From Vibrio methylphosphonaticus (GTDB lineage Bacteria; Pseudomonadota; Gammaproteobacteria; Enterobacterales; Vibrionaceae): a DNA stretch of 64,000 bases. The translations under genes were made by a program, and so were the position numbers. Position 1 is the stretch's first letter. Every line of letters begins with the position of its first letter. Below, in pieces: positions 11,113 to 21,253 of this stretch. The DNA is taken from NCBI RefSeq assembly GCF_023634655.1, contig NZ_JAMKMS010000004.1, positions 186,001 to 250,000 of the forward strand, read 5' to 3'. The notes beneath the pieces are model-generated. The model worked only from the letters and a program-made list of their open reading frames with translations, was not told the origin of the DNA and made no database searches.

Positions 11113-11739
11113 GACGATTCCCATGATTTATATATTCGGAATTAATAATAAACGTCATTCTTCTAATTGACAATAAATCTGGTGTAACAAAAGTGAAAAT
11201 TAATTAAATTTTACACAAAATTGATAAAAGGGTGGTGAATAATTCAAAATGTAACGAGAGATTAGATTGAAGTCGAGATTGAATAGTCGATTTATACAAA
11301 GGTAATAAGCCCTAAACTTTATAGTTAAGCCTAGTTGCATATTTGCGAGCAACCTACTGGTATTGACGGTGTAAAGTAAGTAATAGTAAAAGTTGGAACA
11401 ACGTAAATAATGATGCGGAATTTAAGCTATTAATAGAAAACGTTTTGATTGTAGTGGATCTCATTTCTCATTATTAAAATAGGAAAATTTGGTTTCATTT
11501 GATGAAGATGATTATCATCGTATAAGTCGAATGCAGCTTTGTCGTAATAGTTGGCGTATTTTGGTACTGAGTTCAACAGCGCAAAATTTTTCATAATGTC
11601 TATATTTATAACAGCTTGTTCACAATATTGATGTTGCAATTGAGTATTCAGTAAGTACAATGGCGCGCACCTAATGCAAAAGTAAGCATTTTCCTCTGAT
11701 ACTACGGATGTAGTCTAGGATGATAAACTTATTTTTGAT
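11113..11739. other. AT-rich spacer between hns and the lysine riboswitch
   Basis: About 630 bp without a convincing gene. It holds the hns promoter region and, further right, the promoter of the riboswitch transcript. The only open frame (11430-11594, minus, up to 54 codons from its first ATG) has no ribosome binding site and a composition like the surrounding non-coding DNA. Confidence 0.5.
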
Positions 11740-11908
11740 GTAGAGGTGCGATTGCGAAAAGTACTTGTCGTTGGGGTGATGCCAATGAACGACAACAAAA
11801 GGCGCAGTCGCCGAAGTGAGAACAGAAGATCACGCTTTCTCGCTGGGGTTGTCTCTGAAAGGAACAACACTGCCATAGTCTATTATTTGTTAAACTATGG
11901 AGCGCTAC
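11740..11908 (+). ncRNA. Lysine riboswitch (L box)
   Basis: The sequence matches the lysine riboswitch core in order: GAGGTGCG, then GCGAAAAGTA, a hairpin around GTCGTTGGGGTGATGCC, the block GGCGCAGTCGCCGAAG, a hairpin GTGAGAAC...CTTTCTCGCTGGGG, and ACTGCCATAG near the end. GTAG at 11740-11743 can pair with CTAC at 11905-11908 to close the P1 helix. These are the conserved L-box segments of the B. subtilis lysC and E. coli lysC leaders. The RNA lies 137 bases upstream of an NhaC-family transporter gene on the same strand, so lysine should switch that gene off. An Rfam covariance search (RF00168) would settle it. Confidence 0.9.
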
Positions 11909-11965
11909 TGTAGGGGTTGGGAAAGCATTCGCTTTTCTTTCGCTTATTCAACATTTAGTTGAAAT

Positions 11966-11998
11966 CTGTGTGTACACCTAAATTGGGTGTTTACACAT
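11966..11998 (+). promoter_or_regulatory. Putative expression-platform hairpin of the lysine riboswitch
   Basis: Inverted repeat TGTGTACACC / GGTGTTTACACA (small bulge) between the aptamer and the start codon. No T-run follows it, so a classical terminator is not evident here; control could be at translation or through an alternative pairing with the preceding GC-rich segment. Tentative. Confidence 0.35.
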
Positions 11999-12045
11999 GT
12001 CTGCAGTAGATCTCTAACCATAATTAAAACTGGTTTTTGAAGATC

Positions 12046-13647
12046 ATGAACTTAATCGATTTTGCTTCCTCCCCATTGTCATTGCTACCGCCGATCGTAG
12101 CATTGAGTTTGGCTATTATCACACGTCGCGTTTTACTCTCTTTAGGAGTAGGTATTGTTCTCGGTGCCTTCCTTCTTAATGATTACTCTGTTGCCAATGC
12201 TGCAGGTTACGTCTTTGATACTGTTTCTGGTGTCATCATTGAAGACGGTGGCTTGAACCTTTGGAATATGAGTATCGTCGGCTTCTTACTATTACTGGGT
12301 ATGATGACGGCACTTCTCACCTTATCTGGTGGTACAAAAGCATTTGCTGAATGGGCCCAGTCTCGCGTAAAAAGTAAACGTGGCTCTAAATTACTGGCAG
12401 CGTGCCTTGGCGTTTTCATTTTTGTTGATGACTACTTTAACAGCCTTGCGGTTGGCGCCATTTCACGTCCGGTGACGGATCGTTTTTATGTATCACGCGC
12501 TAAGCTTGCCTACATTTTGGACTCAACAGCCGCTCCAATGTGTGTATTGATGCCAGCATCTAGCTGGGGCGCTTATATTATGACTATTGTCAGCGGTATC
12601 TTAATTAGCCATGGTATTACTGAATACTCAGCAATTGGTGCTTATGTTCGACTCATACCAATGAACTTTTACGCCGTATTCGCTTTGTTAATGGTATTTG
12701 CCGTAGCATGGTTCCAGCTTGATGTGGGTCCAATGCGCAAACATGAAATGCGCGCTAAACAAGGCATTGGCTTTGACCACGACAAAGAAAATGATGCCAA
12801 AGAAGCCCATGAACTAAACGAAGAGCTTGATATTAAAGAAAGTGATTTCGGCTCAGTGTCTGATCTTGTGCTTCCTATTGTCGTGCTTATCTTTGCCATG
12901 GTCGGTGCGATGCTATTTACTGGTAGCCAAGCTCTAGCCGCTGATGGTTTAGCATTTAATGTGCTAGGGGCATTTGAAAATACTGACGTAGGTATGTCAT
13001 TGATTTACGGTGGTAGTGCTGGTCTTGCCATGGCCGTTTATACGGTAGCGAAACAAAAGTTAGCCGTAAAAGATATCGCATTGACGATGTGGATTGGTGC
13101 TAAATCGATGTTTGGAGCGATCCTGATTTTGTTCTTTGCATGGTCTATTGGTTCTGTAATTGGTGACATGAAGACTGGCGCTTATTTATCGTCTACGGTT
13201 CAGGGCAGTATTGATGTTCATTGGTTACCCGTGATTTTATTCCTATTGGCAGGTTTGATGGCCTTTTCAACGGGTACATCATGGGGTACGTTTGGCATTA
13301 TGTTACCTATTGCTGGTGACATGGCTGGTGCAACGGATATCGCAATGATGTTGCCAATGTTAGGTGCAGTGCTTGCTGGCTCGGTATTTGGTGACCACTG
13401 CTCACCGATTTCTGATACGACAATTTTGTCGTCAACGGGTGCTCGTTGTAATCACATTGACCACGTATCAACGCAGTTGCCATACGCATTGTCAGTCGCG
13501 GTTGTATCGTGTGTCGGTTTCATCGCGCTAGGTATGACAAACTCTGTTTGGATTTCATTCGCTGCAGCTAGCGTAACCTTTGTATTAGTCTGTTGCCTTC
13601 TGTCAATGTTATCACGTGCTCGCGTGGCAAAAGATGTGAAAGCGTAA
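12046..13647 (+). CDS. lysW: NhaC-family transporter, probable lysine transporter LysW
   Basis: Polytopic inner-membrane protein of 533 residues of the NhaC/Na+:H+ antiporter superfamily, with roughly 12 hydrophobic segments. Characteristic blocks are FVDDYFNSLAVGAISRPVTD, STAAPMCVLMPASSWGAY, FSTGTSWGTFGIMLPIAGDM and FGDHCSPISDTTILSS. Routine annotation would be Na+/H+ antiporter. The lysine riboswitch upstream argues for lysine as the substrate: comparative work on the L box proposed NhaC-family LysW transporters in gamma-proteobacteria. A charged cytoplasmic loop lies near residues 235-280. The ATG at 12046 is preferred over a TTG three codons upstream. The gene is monocistronic, with its own terminator. 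Confidence 0.85.
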   Translation: MNLIDFASSPLSLLPPIVALSLAIITRRVLLSLGVGIVLGAFLLNDYSVANAAGYVFDTVSGVIIEDGGLNLWNMSIVGFLLLLGMMTALLTLSGGTKAFAEWAQSRVKSKRGSKLLAACLGVFIFVDDYFNSLAVGAISRPVTDRFYVSRAKLAYILDSTAAPMCVLMPASSWGAYIMTIVSGILISHGITEYSAIGAYVRLIPMNFYAVFALLMVFAVAWFQLDVGPMRKHEMRAKQGIGFDHDKENDAKEAHELNEELDIKESDFGSVSDLVLPIVVLIFAMVGAMLFTGSQALAADGLAFNVLGAFENTDVGMSLIYGGSAGLAMAVYTVAKQKLAVKDIALTMWIGAKSMFGAILILFFAWSIGSVIGDMKTGAYLSSTVQGSIDVHWLPVILFLLAGLMAFSTGTSWGTFGIMLPIAGDMAGATDIAMMLPMLGAVLAGSVFGDHCSPISDTTILSSTGARCNHIDHVSTQLPYALSVAVVSCVGFIALGMTNSVWISFAAASVTFVLVCCLLSMLSRARVAKDVKA

Positions 13648-13678
13648 CTCACGTCTTTTGTTGTGATGAGTCGAGTGA

Positions 13679-13706
13679 AAGAGCCCTAATTAGGGCTCTT
13701 TTTTTG
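13679..13706 (+). terminator. Terminator of the lysW unit
   Basis: Fully palindromic AAGAGCCCTAA/TTAGGGCTCTT followed by a T-run; the hairpin loop would be AATT. Confidence 0.85.
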
Positions 13707-13852
13707 ACCCGTTAGAACGAGAATGACACCCAAAGTAAGCCCGAAAGGGGTCGAGCTAGGTTAATTTTTAAAAAACTGCAAATTAGTGGTTGAAAATTTA
13801 ACTGAGCTTAGTTAGTGTGAAGTCACAGCTTAAAAGGAATCGCCAAATAACT

Positions 13853-13903
13853 ATGCGTAATAACGATATGAACATTCATCATCACCATCATCACCCAATC
13901 TAG
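13853..13903 (+). CDS. hisL: his operon leader peptide HisL
   Basis: Sixteen-codon open frame, MRNNDMNI then six consecutive histidine codons (CAT CAT CAC CAT CAT CAC), then Pro-Ile and TAG. AAGGAA lies about a dozen bases upstream. It precedes a strong terminator hairpin and the his operon, so it is the attenuation leader: ribosomes stalling at the His run under low charged tRNA-His favour the antiterminator and let transcription continue. A possible promoter (TTGAAA at 13790, weak -10 TAGTGT at 13813) lies upstream. The E. coli leader has seven His codons. Confidence 0.93.
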   Translation: MRNNDMNIHHHHHHPI

Positions 13904-13977
13904 TCTTTCGGGAGATGCACGCATACCTGAGAGCTAAAATAACTCTCGGTGGTTCGAAGCAATATTTAAGAATTTAA

Positions 13978-14010
13978 CCCTCGGGAGACTAAAGCTCCCG
14001 AGGGTTTTTC
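13978..14010 (+). terminator. his operon attenuator terminator
   Basis: Perfect 10-bp stem CCCTCGGGAG / CTCCCGAGGG with an ACTAAAG loop and a TTTTT tail, located 75 bases after the HisL stop. An earlier hairpin (GAGAG at about 13930 with CTCTC at about 13945) lies between leader and terminator and would be part of the alternative folding. This is the standard layout of his attenuation. Confidence 0.92.
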
Positions 14011-14055
14011 CGTTTTATCATTCAAGAAATCAATAATTTGCACAGGGATACAGCA

Positions 14056-14952
14056 ATGCAATCACAACGCCTAAGAATCGCAATTCAAAAGAAAGGTCGT
14101 CTTAGCCGAGACAGCCAAGACCTGTTAAAAAAATGTGGAGTAAAATTCAATGTAATGGGTGAACGCCTTGTGGTTCATTCACTAAATATGCCAATTGATT
14201 TGTTATTGGTTCGTGATGATGACATTCCTGGACTCATTATGGATGGTGTCGTCGATCTCGGCTTCATTGGTGAAAATGAACTAGAAGAAGTGCGTTTAGA
14301 CCGTATTGCACTGGGTGAGCCTAACGAGTTCCTAACACTGCGCCGCCTAGATTTCGGTGGGTGTCGTTTATCGATCGCGATTGATAAAGACGAAACGTAT
14401 AACGGACCGCAAGATTTGGCAGGCAAGCGCATCGCCACAACGTACCCGCAGCTACTTAAATCCTATATGGATGAGCAAGGTGTCAACTTCAGTGCTTGTA
14501 TGCTAACGGGCTCAGTAGAAGTCGCGCCACGAGCAGGGCTTGCAGATGCGATTGCTGATTTGGTCTCAACAGGTGCAACGCTAGAAGCTAATGGCTTAAA
14601 AGAAGCGGAAGTGATCTTCCGTTCTAAAGCGACACTCATTCAGCGTAAAGGCGAGTTTGACGCGGATAAGCAGGCGTTGATTGAAAAGCTACTCACTCGT
14701 ATGCAAGGGGTGCAGCAAGCGAAAGAGTCTAAGTATATTATGCTGCATGCCCCAGTTGAAAAACTCGAGCAGATTAAAGCATTGTTGCCTGGTGCCGAAG
14801 ATCCAACAGTATTGCCACTATCGACTGATAAAGAGCGTGTTGCGGTTCACTTAGTGAGTACCGAAAATCTATTCTGGGAAACCATGGAGGGCTTAAAAGA
14901 GCTAGGCGCTAGTTCAATTCTTGTGTTGCCAATTGAAAAAATGATGGGGTAA
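14056..14952 (+). CDS. hisG: ATP phosphoribosyltransferase
   Basis: HisG, 298 residues, long form with a C-terminal regulatory domain. It catalyses the first, feedback-inhibited step of histidine synthesis, joining ATP and PRPP. Visible family blocks are [18 protein letters not shown] near the start, [10 protein letters not shown], and [16 protein letters not shown]; the PRPP loop is in [22 protein letters not shown] (shown: [16 protein letters not shown]). The ATG at 14056 has AGGGA at suitable distance; the upstream TTG at 14038 is unlikely. It is the first structural gene after the attenuator, and hisD follows immediately. Confidence 0.96.
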   Translation: MQSQRLRIAIQKKGRLSRDSQDLLKKCGVKFNVMGERLVVHSLNMPIDLLLVRDDDIPGLIMDGVVDLGFIGENELEEVRLDRIALGEPNEFLTLRRLDFGGCRLSIAIDKDETYNGPQDLAGKRIATTYPQLLKSYMDEQGVNFSACMLTGSVEVAPRAGLADAIADLVSTGATLEANGLKEAEVIFRSKATLIQRKGEFDADKQALIEKLLTRMQGVQQAKESKYIMLHAPVEKLEQIKALLPGAEDPTVLPLSTDKERVAVHLVSTENLFWETMEGLKELGASSILVLPIEKMMG

Positions 14953-14957
14953 TGACT

Positions 14958-16256
14958 ATGAGAACCGTTGTATGGCGCTCATTGAGCCAACCTCAGCAGG
15001 AATCAATTTTGGAGCGTCCCGCGATCGCTGATGGAGCGAGCATTACCGCTGCTGTGTCTTCAGTGATTGATCAAGTGCGTCAAGGCGGCGACAGCGCGGT
15101 ACTAGCGTTGACCGAAAAATTTGATAAGGTTCGTCCGGACTCAATTCGAGTATCTAGTGATGAGATTGACGCGGCCTCAGATCGTCTCTCGGCGAAAATG
15201 AAGCAAGCACTAGAACAGGCGTATGCCAATATTTCGACGTTTCATAAAGCGCAAAAGCCACAACCACTTAAGGTAGAGACACAACCTGGCGTAGTTTGTG
15301 AGCAAGTGACTCGTCCAATTAATAAAGTGGGCTTGTATATTCCTGGTGGGAGTGCGCCTCTGCCGTCAACGGTATTGATGTTGGGTGTGCCAGCACAAAT
15401 TGCGGGGTGCCGAAAAGTTGTGTTGTGTTCGCCGCCACCTATTGCTGATGAAATCTTGTATGTAGCAAAGCTATGTAAGATTGATGAAGTGTATAACATT
15501 GGTGGGGGTCAGGCAGTTGCTGCCATGGCTTATGGGACAGAAACGGTCGCTAAAGTGGATAAAATCTTTGGTCCGGGCAACGCCTATGTCACAGAAGCTA
15601 AGCGCCAGGTGAGTAATGATTTTCGTGGTGCCGCAATCGACATGCCTGCGGGTCCTTCTGAAGTGTTGGTCATCGCTGATGATAGTGCCGACCCAGAATT
15701 CATCGCAGCGGATCTGCTGAGCCAAGCCGAGCATGGTCCGGATTCTCAGGTTGTTCTCGTGACACCGTCTGCAGTACTGGCAGACCAAGTTACAGAAGCG
15801 GTACGTAACCAATTAAAAACGTTGTCGCGTGCCGATATTGCAGAGAAAGCGTTAGGATCGAGTTTGGTTATCATTGCTGATTCGCTGACTCAGTGTGTCT
15901 CCATTTCTAATTATTACGGTCCAGAGCATCTCATTGTTCAGACTAAGAATCCGCGTGAACTGCTTTCATTACTCGACAATGCAGGTTCTATATTCTTAGG
16001 TGACTGGTCGCCGGAATCGGTTGGAGATTATGCGTCTGGAACGAACCACGTACTGCCAACTTACGGTTATACAAGAACGCACTCGAGCCTAGGTTTAGCT
16101 GATTTTTCTAAGCGTATGACTGTACAAGAACTGTCAAAGCAAGGGTTACAGTTACTTGCACCAACCGTAGTAACAATGGCAGAAGCGGAAGGGTTAGATG
16201 CACACAAGCGTGCAGTGACAATACGAGTAGAAAAGCTAATGCAGGAGCAGAAGTAA
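14958..16256 (+). CDS. hisD: Histidinol dehydrogenase
   Basis: HisD, 432 residues from this start. It oxidises L-histidinol to L-histidine in two NAD-dependent steps using zinc. Signature blocks are [45 protein letters not shown] and the late [18 protein letters not shown]. The ATG at 14958 (MRTVVW) fits other Vibrio HisD proteins and has GGGG eight bases upstream; an ATG two codons earlier overlaps the hisG stop in TAATG and is an alternative. It overlaps hisC by one base. Confidence 0.96.
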   Translation: MRTVVWRSLSQPQQESILERPAIADGASITAAVSSVIDQVRQGGDSAVLALTEKFDKVRPDSIRVSSDEIDAASDRLSAKMKQALEQAYANISTFHKAQKPQPLKVETQPGVVCEQVTRPINKVGLYIPGGSAPLPSTVLMLGVPAQIAGCRKVVLCSPPPIADEILYVAKLCKIDEVYNIGGGQAVAAMAYGTETVAKVDKIFGPGNAYVTEAKRQVSNDFRGAAIDMPAGPSEVLVIADDSADPEFIAADLLSQAEHGPDSQVVLVTPSAVLADQVTEAVRNQLKTLSRADIAEKALGSSLVIIADSLTQCVSISNYYGPEHLIVQTKNPRELLSLLDNAGSIFLGDWSPESVGDYASGTNHVLPTYGYTRTHSSLGLADFSKRMTVQELSKQGLQLLAPTVVTMAEAEGLDAHKRAVTIRVEKLMQEQK

Positions 16257-17308
16257 TGGAAAAATTGGCTCGTAAACAAGTTCAAGCATTAACGCCTTAC
16301 ATGTCAGCAAGGCGCATTGGTGGCACTGGCGACATTTGGTTGAACGCCAACGAATCCCCATTTGACAATGAATACAAAACAGATTTTGCTCGTCTTAATC
16401 GGTACAGCGAATGCCAGCCAAAAGCGCTTATCGAAGCCTACGCTTCTTATGCTGGTGTTGAGGCGAGTCAAACATTAACTTCACGTGGTGCAGATGAAGG
16501 CATTGAGCTATTGATTCGTGCTTTTTGCGAGCCCGGTGAAGACAGCATTTTATATTGTCCGCCGACCTATGGAATGTATGCCATTAGCGCAGAAACCATT
16601 GGCGTTGAGAGAAAAATTGTACCATTGACGACAGAGTGGCAACTCGATCTTCCCGCGATCGAAGCAAACTTGGACTCAGTAAAGTTGGTATTTGTTTGTA
16701 GCCCTAACAACCCAACAGGTAACTTGGTCAACCGAGATGATATTATTGCCTTACTCGAAATGACCAAAGATAAAGCCATTGTCGTGATGGACGAGGCGTA
16801 TATCGATTTCTGTCCTGAGGCATCAACGGTCGATTTACTTAAAAAATACCCTAATCTGGCGATCTTACGTACTTTATCTAAGGCGTTTGCGCTTGCTGGG
16901 TTGCGTTGCGGCTTTACCCTAGCAAATGAATCGCTTATTAATGTACTTCTCAAGGTGATTGCGCCTTATCCAGTACCAGTCCCTGTCGCTGATATTGCGA
17001 TTCAAGCGTTATCTGAACAGGGCTTGGCCCGCACTAAATACCAAGTATTGGATCTCAATGCCAACCGAGCTTATCTACAAGCGGGCTTATCGCTCTTGCC
17101 AGGTGTCGTGGTTCATGAAGGGTGGGGGAATTATCTGCTCGTTGAATTCAACGATGGTGAGGATGTATTCAAAGCTACGTGGGAAAACGGTATTATTTTA
17201 CGCAATTCACCCATCGAAAACTGTGTACGTATCAGTGTTGGTAATCGTGAAGAGTGCGAAAAAACGTTGGCATTTATCCGCAATCAAATTAATCAAAGCG
17301 CTGCCTAA
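16256..17308 (+). CDS. hisC: Histidinol-phosphate aminotransferase
   Basis: HisC, 350 residues, a class I/II PLP-dependent aminotransferase converting imidazole acetol phosphate to histidinol phosphate. Motifs: NPTGNLV (carboxylate/PLP loop), [10 protein letters not shown], and the PLP-lysine segment [16 protein letters not shown], followed by the C-terminal arginine in [10 protein letters not shown]. The start overlaps the hisD stop (TAATG) with GGAG upstream. hisB starts 26 bases after its stop. Confidence 0.96.
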   Translation: MEKLARKQVQALTPYMSARRIGGTGDIWLNANESPFDNEYKTDFARLNRYSECQPKALIEAYASYAGVEASQTLTSRGADEGIELLIRAFCEPGEDSILYCPPTYGMYAISAETIGVERKIVPLTTEWQLDLPAIEANLDSVKLVFVCSPNNPTGNLVNRDDIIALLEMTKDKAIVVMDEAYIDFCPEASTVDLLKKYPNLAILRTLSKAFALAGLRCGFTLANESLINVLLKVIAPYPVPVPVADIAIQALSEQGLARTKYQVLDLNANRAYLQAGLSLLPGVVVHEGWGNYLLVEFNDGEDVFKATWENGIILRNSPIENCVRISVGNREECEKTLAFIRNQINQSAA

Positions 17309-17334
17309 AAGAGCATACTGACAAGGAATTTATA

Positions 17335-18408
17335 GTGAGCAATCAACAAAAAATCTTATTTATCGACCGCGATGGCACGCTGATCGTCGAGCCACCGGTT
17401 GACTTTCAAGTCGATCGTTTGGACAAGCTGAAATTAGAGCCGTATGTCATCCCAAGCTTGCTAGCGTTGCAAAATGCGGGTTACCGACTTGTGATGGTAA
17501 CCAACCAAGATGGACTGGGTACGGACAGCTATCCTCAAGCTGATTTTGATGCACCTCAAGATATGATGATGGAAATCTTTGAGTCACAAGGTGTTAAATT
17601 TGACGATGTACTTATTTGTCCGCACTTTGATGAAGATAATTGTTCGTGCCGTAAGCCCAAGCTGGGCATGGTGAAAGAATATTTACAAAGCGGCAAGGTA
17701 GACTTTAAAACATCGGTTGTTATCGGTGATCGAGAGACCGATTTGCAGCTTGCCGAAAACATGGCCATTCGCGGTATCCAATATCATCCGCAAAAGATGG
17801 GTTGGAGAGAAATTCTCAAAGATCTCACGGTTAACGCTCGTACCGCAGAAGTCATAAGAACAACAAAAGAAACGGATATTAAGGTGTTGGTTAATCTTGA
17901 TGAAGCCGGCGGTAACGAGATTTCTACCGGAATGGGTTTCTTTGACCATATGTTGGATCAAATTGCCACACATGGTGGTTTTCAAATGAAAATTGACGTG
18001 AAAGGTGATCTCCATATCGATGATCATCACACGATTGAAGACACAGCGTTGGCACTCGGTCAGGCACTGAAAGAAGCATTAGGTGATAAGCGCGGTATTG
18101 GACGATTTGGATTCAGCTTACCAATGGACGAATGTTTAGCACAATGTGGACTGGATTTATCCGGACGCCCATATCTGAAGTTTGAAGCGGAATTTTCCCG
18201 CGAACAAGTTGGTGATCTGTCCACGGAGATGGTCGTGCACTTTTTCCGTTCATTGACAGATACCTTAGCGTGCACGCTGCACCTTTCGTCATCAGGTCAC
18301 AATGATCACCACATTATTGAAAGCCTCTTTAAAGCGTTTGGTCGAACCTTACGTCAGGCGATAAAAGTGGAAGGTAACGAGCTCCCGAGCAGTAAAGGGG
18401 TGCTGTAA
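17335..18408 (+). CDS. hisB: Bifunctional histidinol-phosphatase / imidazoleglycerol-phosphate dehydratase
   Basis: HisB, 357 residues, the fused gamma-proteobacterial form. The N-terminal HAD phosphatase has the nucleophile motif FIDRDGTLI (Asp11 and Asp13) and a zinc loop [15 protein letters not shown]. The C-terminal dehydratase begins near residue 165 and carries the metal-binding histidine motifs [28 protein letters not shown] and [16 protein letters not shown]. The start is GTG at 17335 with AAGGAA upstream. It overlaps hisH by one base. Confidence 0.96.
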   Translation: MSNQQKILFIDRDGTLIVEPPVDFQVDRLDKLKLEPYVIPSLLALQNAGYRLVMVTNQDGLGTDSYPQADFDAPQDMMMEIFESQGVKFDDVLICPHFDEDNCSCRKPKLGMVKEYLQSGKVDFKTSVVIGDRETDLQLAENMAIRGIQYHPQKMGWREILKDLTVNARTAEVIRTTKETDIKVLVNLDEAGGNEISTGMGFFDHMLDQIATHGGFQMKIDVKGDLHIDDHHTIEDTALALGQALKEALGDKRGIGRFGFSLPMDECLAQCGLDLSGRPYLKFEAEFSREQVGDLSTEMVVHFFRSLTDTLACTLHLSSSGHNDHHIIESLFKAFGRTLRQAIKVEGNELPSSKGVL

Positions 18409-19031
18409 TGGCTAAAACAGAACAAAAGGTTGTCATTATTGATACCGGCTGTGCCAATGTGTCATCCGTTAAGTTTGCTATTGAACGCCTTGGTTACAAG
18501 GTCACGATATCAAAAGACGCAGATATTGTACTCGCCGCGGATAAATTGTTTTTACCCGGTGTAGGCACAGCGAGTGAGGCGATGAAAAACCTCGAAGAGC
18601 GAGATCTAATTGAGCTTGTGAAAAAAGTCGAACAGCCACTACTTGGAATTTGTCTGGGTATGCAGTTGTTAGGAAAACTGTCTCAAGAGAAAGGGCAAAA
18701 AGCTGACGAGATAGTCGATTGCCTTGGTCTTTGTGCTGGCGAAGTTAAAAAGCTAGAAACGGGCGACTTACCATTGCCACACATGGGCTGGAATACTGTG
18801 AAGGCGGATGACGGAAATCCCTTATTTTCGGGTATTGAAGATTCGGAGTATTTCTACTTTGTACATAGCTTTGGTATGCCGGTGGGTGACTATACCATTG
18901 CACAGTGTGATTATGGGTCTCCTTTTAGTGCGGCTATCCAAAGTGGCCATTACTATGGGGTTCAATTTCACCCAGAGCGTTCGTCGAAAGCTGGGTCAAA
19001 GCTAATCCAGAATTTTCTTGAGTTGGTATAA
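18408..19031 (+). CDS. hisH: Imidazole glycerol phosphate synthase, glutamine amidotransferase subunit
   Basis: HisH, 207 residues, supplies ammonia from glutamine to the cyclase subunit HisF. The class I glutaminase nucleophile is in [12 protein letters not shown], and the His-Glu pair is in [15 protein letters not shown]; the oxyanion-strand region [12 protein letters not shown] is present. The protein looks intact. Its obligate partner hisF, normally two genes downstream, is not in this operon. A 104-base gap separates it from hisA, larger than the other gaps in the operon. Confidence 0.95.
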   Translation: MAKTEQKVVIIDTGCANVSSVKFAIERLGYKVTISKDADIVLAADKLFLPGVGTASEAMKNLEERDLIELVKKVEQPLLGICLGMQLLGKLSQEKGQKADEIVDCLGLCAGEVKKLETGDLPLPHMGWNTVKADDGNPLFSGIEDSEYFYFVHSFGMPVGDYTIAQCDYGSPFSAAIQSGHYYGVQFHPERSSKAGSKLIQNFLELV

Positions 19032-19102
19032 CGCATTTTTATCAATGACAAACCAATGAATCAGCATCACGATGGTGTGTTGATAGCTAACACAACAGAT
19101 AG

Positions 19103-19876
<774 letters not shown>

Positions 19877-19909
19877 CGGACAATACGTCCTTGGAAACCG
19901 ATTATGAAA

Positions 19910-19943
19910 AGAAAAAACAGCACGCTCAGCGTGCTGTTTTTTT
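19910..19943 (+). terminator. Terminator directly after hisA
   Basis: AACAGCACGC, TCA loop, GCGTGCTGTT with a seven-T run and a preceding A-run. It closes the truncated his operon. Confidence 0.9.
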
Positions 19944-20361
19944 ATGCGCTCTGGTGAGCAGATATTAGAAAATCATTACTCAACTCTCATTTCTATCAAT
20001 AACCCCAACAGAAATAAGTATCGCTAATGACATATAAGTTGGACTTATAAACTACACATTGGCATTTTTAATAGGTGTAAATTCTAGTATTAAGCGGATG
20101 TATGTAACAAGTTGGAAATATATCGAATTGATTTTTGTAACGAGCAGCAAGTGACTAAATTTGCATCTATTGGCTACTATTATTCATAAAGGCGAGGTTA
20201 AAGCACTTTAACATGCATATTTTCTCAGTTATAATCTCTGAATTCGCGGGTATATTAGGTTAATAATTTGTTGCAAGCCACACGCTGTAGTGCTAGCTTG
20301 TATCGAATATCAAAAGGTCGGAGTACCTTCGCAGTCAATAAAATACAGGGAGCACAAGCGC
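19944..20361 (+). other. Spacer between his operon and basic amino acid ABC importer
   Basis: About 420 bp, AT-rich, with no remnant of hisF or hisIE that I can recognise in any frame. It holds the promoter of the following operon. This is where the expected his operon end and the next conserved block meet, so it is a candidate rearrangement or deletion junction. Confidence 0.6.
20208..20235 (+). promoter_or_regulatory. Probable sigma70 promoter of the ABC importer operon
   Basis: TTAACA, 16-base spacer, TATAAT: five of six and six of six matches to consensus. It lies about 127 bases upstream of the hisP start, leaving a leader of about 120 bases. Confidence 0.5.
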
Positions 20362-21132
20362 ATGAATGATGTACCAGCGCTGGACATAAAAGAACTGCAC
20401 AAGACATTTGGTCAAAATGAAGTTTTAAAGGGGATCTCCCTTACCGCTCATAAAGGTGATGTCATCTCAATAATTGGCTCATCAGGTTCTGGTAAAAGTA
20501 CATTTCTTCGCTGCATTAATCTTCTAGAAACACCGACTCAAGGCGAGATCTGGGTCAACGGTGAACTGATTCAGATGAAAAATAACCGATCTGGTGAATC
20601 CGTGCCGGTTAACGAAAAGCAGGTACAGCGTATTCGTTCACGTCTAGCGATGGTGTTCCAAGGGTTCAATTTGTGGTCTCACATGACAGTACTAGAAAAC
20701 GTCATTGAAGCACCTATTCACGTACTCGGAGTCCCTAAAGCTCAAGCGATTGAAAACGCAGAACTACTCTTGAAAAAAGTCGGTCTTTACGAACGCAAGG
20801 ATTACTACCCCGGTCATTTGTCTGGTGGTCAGCAGCAACGAGCGGCCATCGCTCGAGCACTTGCCGTTGACCCTGAAGTCATGTTGTTTGACGAACCGAC
20901 ATCTGCACTGGACCCAGAATTGGTAGGGGAAGTGTTAGGTGTGATGCGTGATCTAGCGGAAGAAGGGCGAACCATGCTCGTGGTCACCCATGAAATGGCA
21001 TTTGCACGTGATGTGTCTAACCACGTCATGTTTCTTCATCAAGGGTTGGTGGAAGAGCAGGGCGACCCAGCACTGCTTTTTACTGCGCCGAAATCAGAAC
21101 GTTTAAAACAATTTATTTCTTCGATATATTAG
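20362..21132 (+). CDS. hisP: Basic amino acid ABC importer, ATP-binding subunit (HisP-like)
   Basis: ABC ATPase of 256 residues, closest by eye to HisP of the histidine/lysine/arginine/ornithine importer. Walker A is GSSGSGKST, the Q-loop lies in MVFQGFNLWSHMTVLENV, the signature is LSGGQQQRAAIARALA, Walker B is VMLFDEPTSALDPELVG, and the switch histidine is in VVTHEMAFARDV. The ATG at 20362 has GGGAG upstream; the longer frame from 20290 would add 24 residues not seen in the family. First gene of a four-gene unit with its binding protein and two permeases. Lysine, arginine, ornithine and histidine are all possible substrates. Confidence 0.9.
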   Translation: MNDVPALDIKELHKTFGQNEVLKGISLTAHKGDVISIIGSSGSGKSTFLRCINLLETPTQGEIWVNGELIQMKNNRSGESVPVNEKQVQRIRSRLAMVFQGFNLWSHMTVLENVIEAPIHVLGVPKAQAIENAELLLKKVGLYERKDYYPGHLSGGQQQRAAIARALAVDPEVMLFDEPTSALDPELVGEVLGVMRDLAEEGRTMLVVTHEMAFARDVSNHVMFLHQGLVEEQGDPALLFTAPKSERLKQFISSIY

Positions 21133-21253
21133 TTTAAGAGCATCTCTATTTTGAGTGCTATTGAATTAACGATAAAAAGCAACACAACACAAAATCAAAA
21201 CAACACAAAAATAATGTTAAGTTAGACATAATGTCAATCACAGGAGTATGGAA

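Noticed and set aside
11464..11479. SypG-like element TTCTCA-TTA-TTAAAA outside the syp locus
   Set aside because: No sigma54 promoter nearby, one mismatch at a key base, and about eight TTCTCA-N3-T matches are expected by chance in 64 kb.
11430..11660. Minus-strand open frame of 76 codons in the hns-lysW spacer
   Set aside because: Starts with TTG, no ribosome site at it or at the first ATG (11594), composition like the surrounding AT-rich spacer, no recognisable family.
13790..13818. his operon promoter TTGAAA / TAGTGT
   Set aside because: Position is right, but the -10 box matches only three of six, so it is mentioned with the leader and not listed as a feature.
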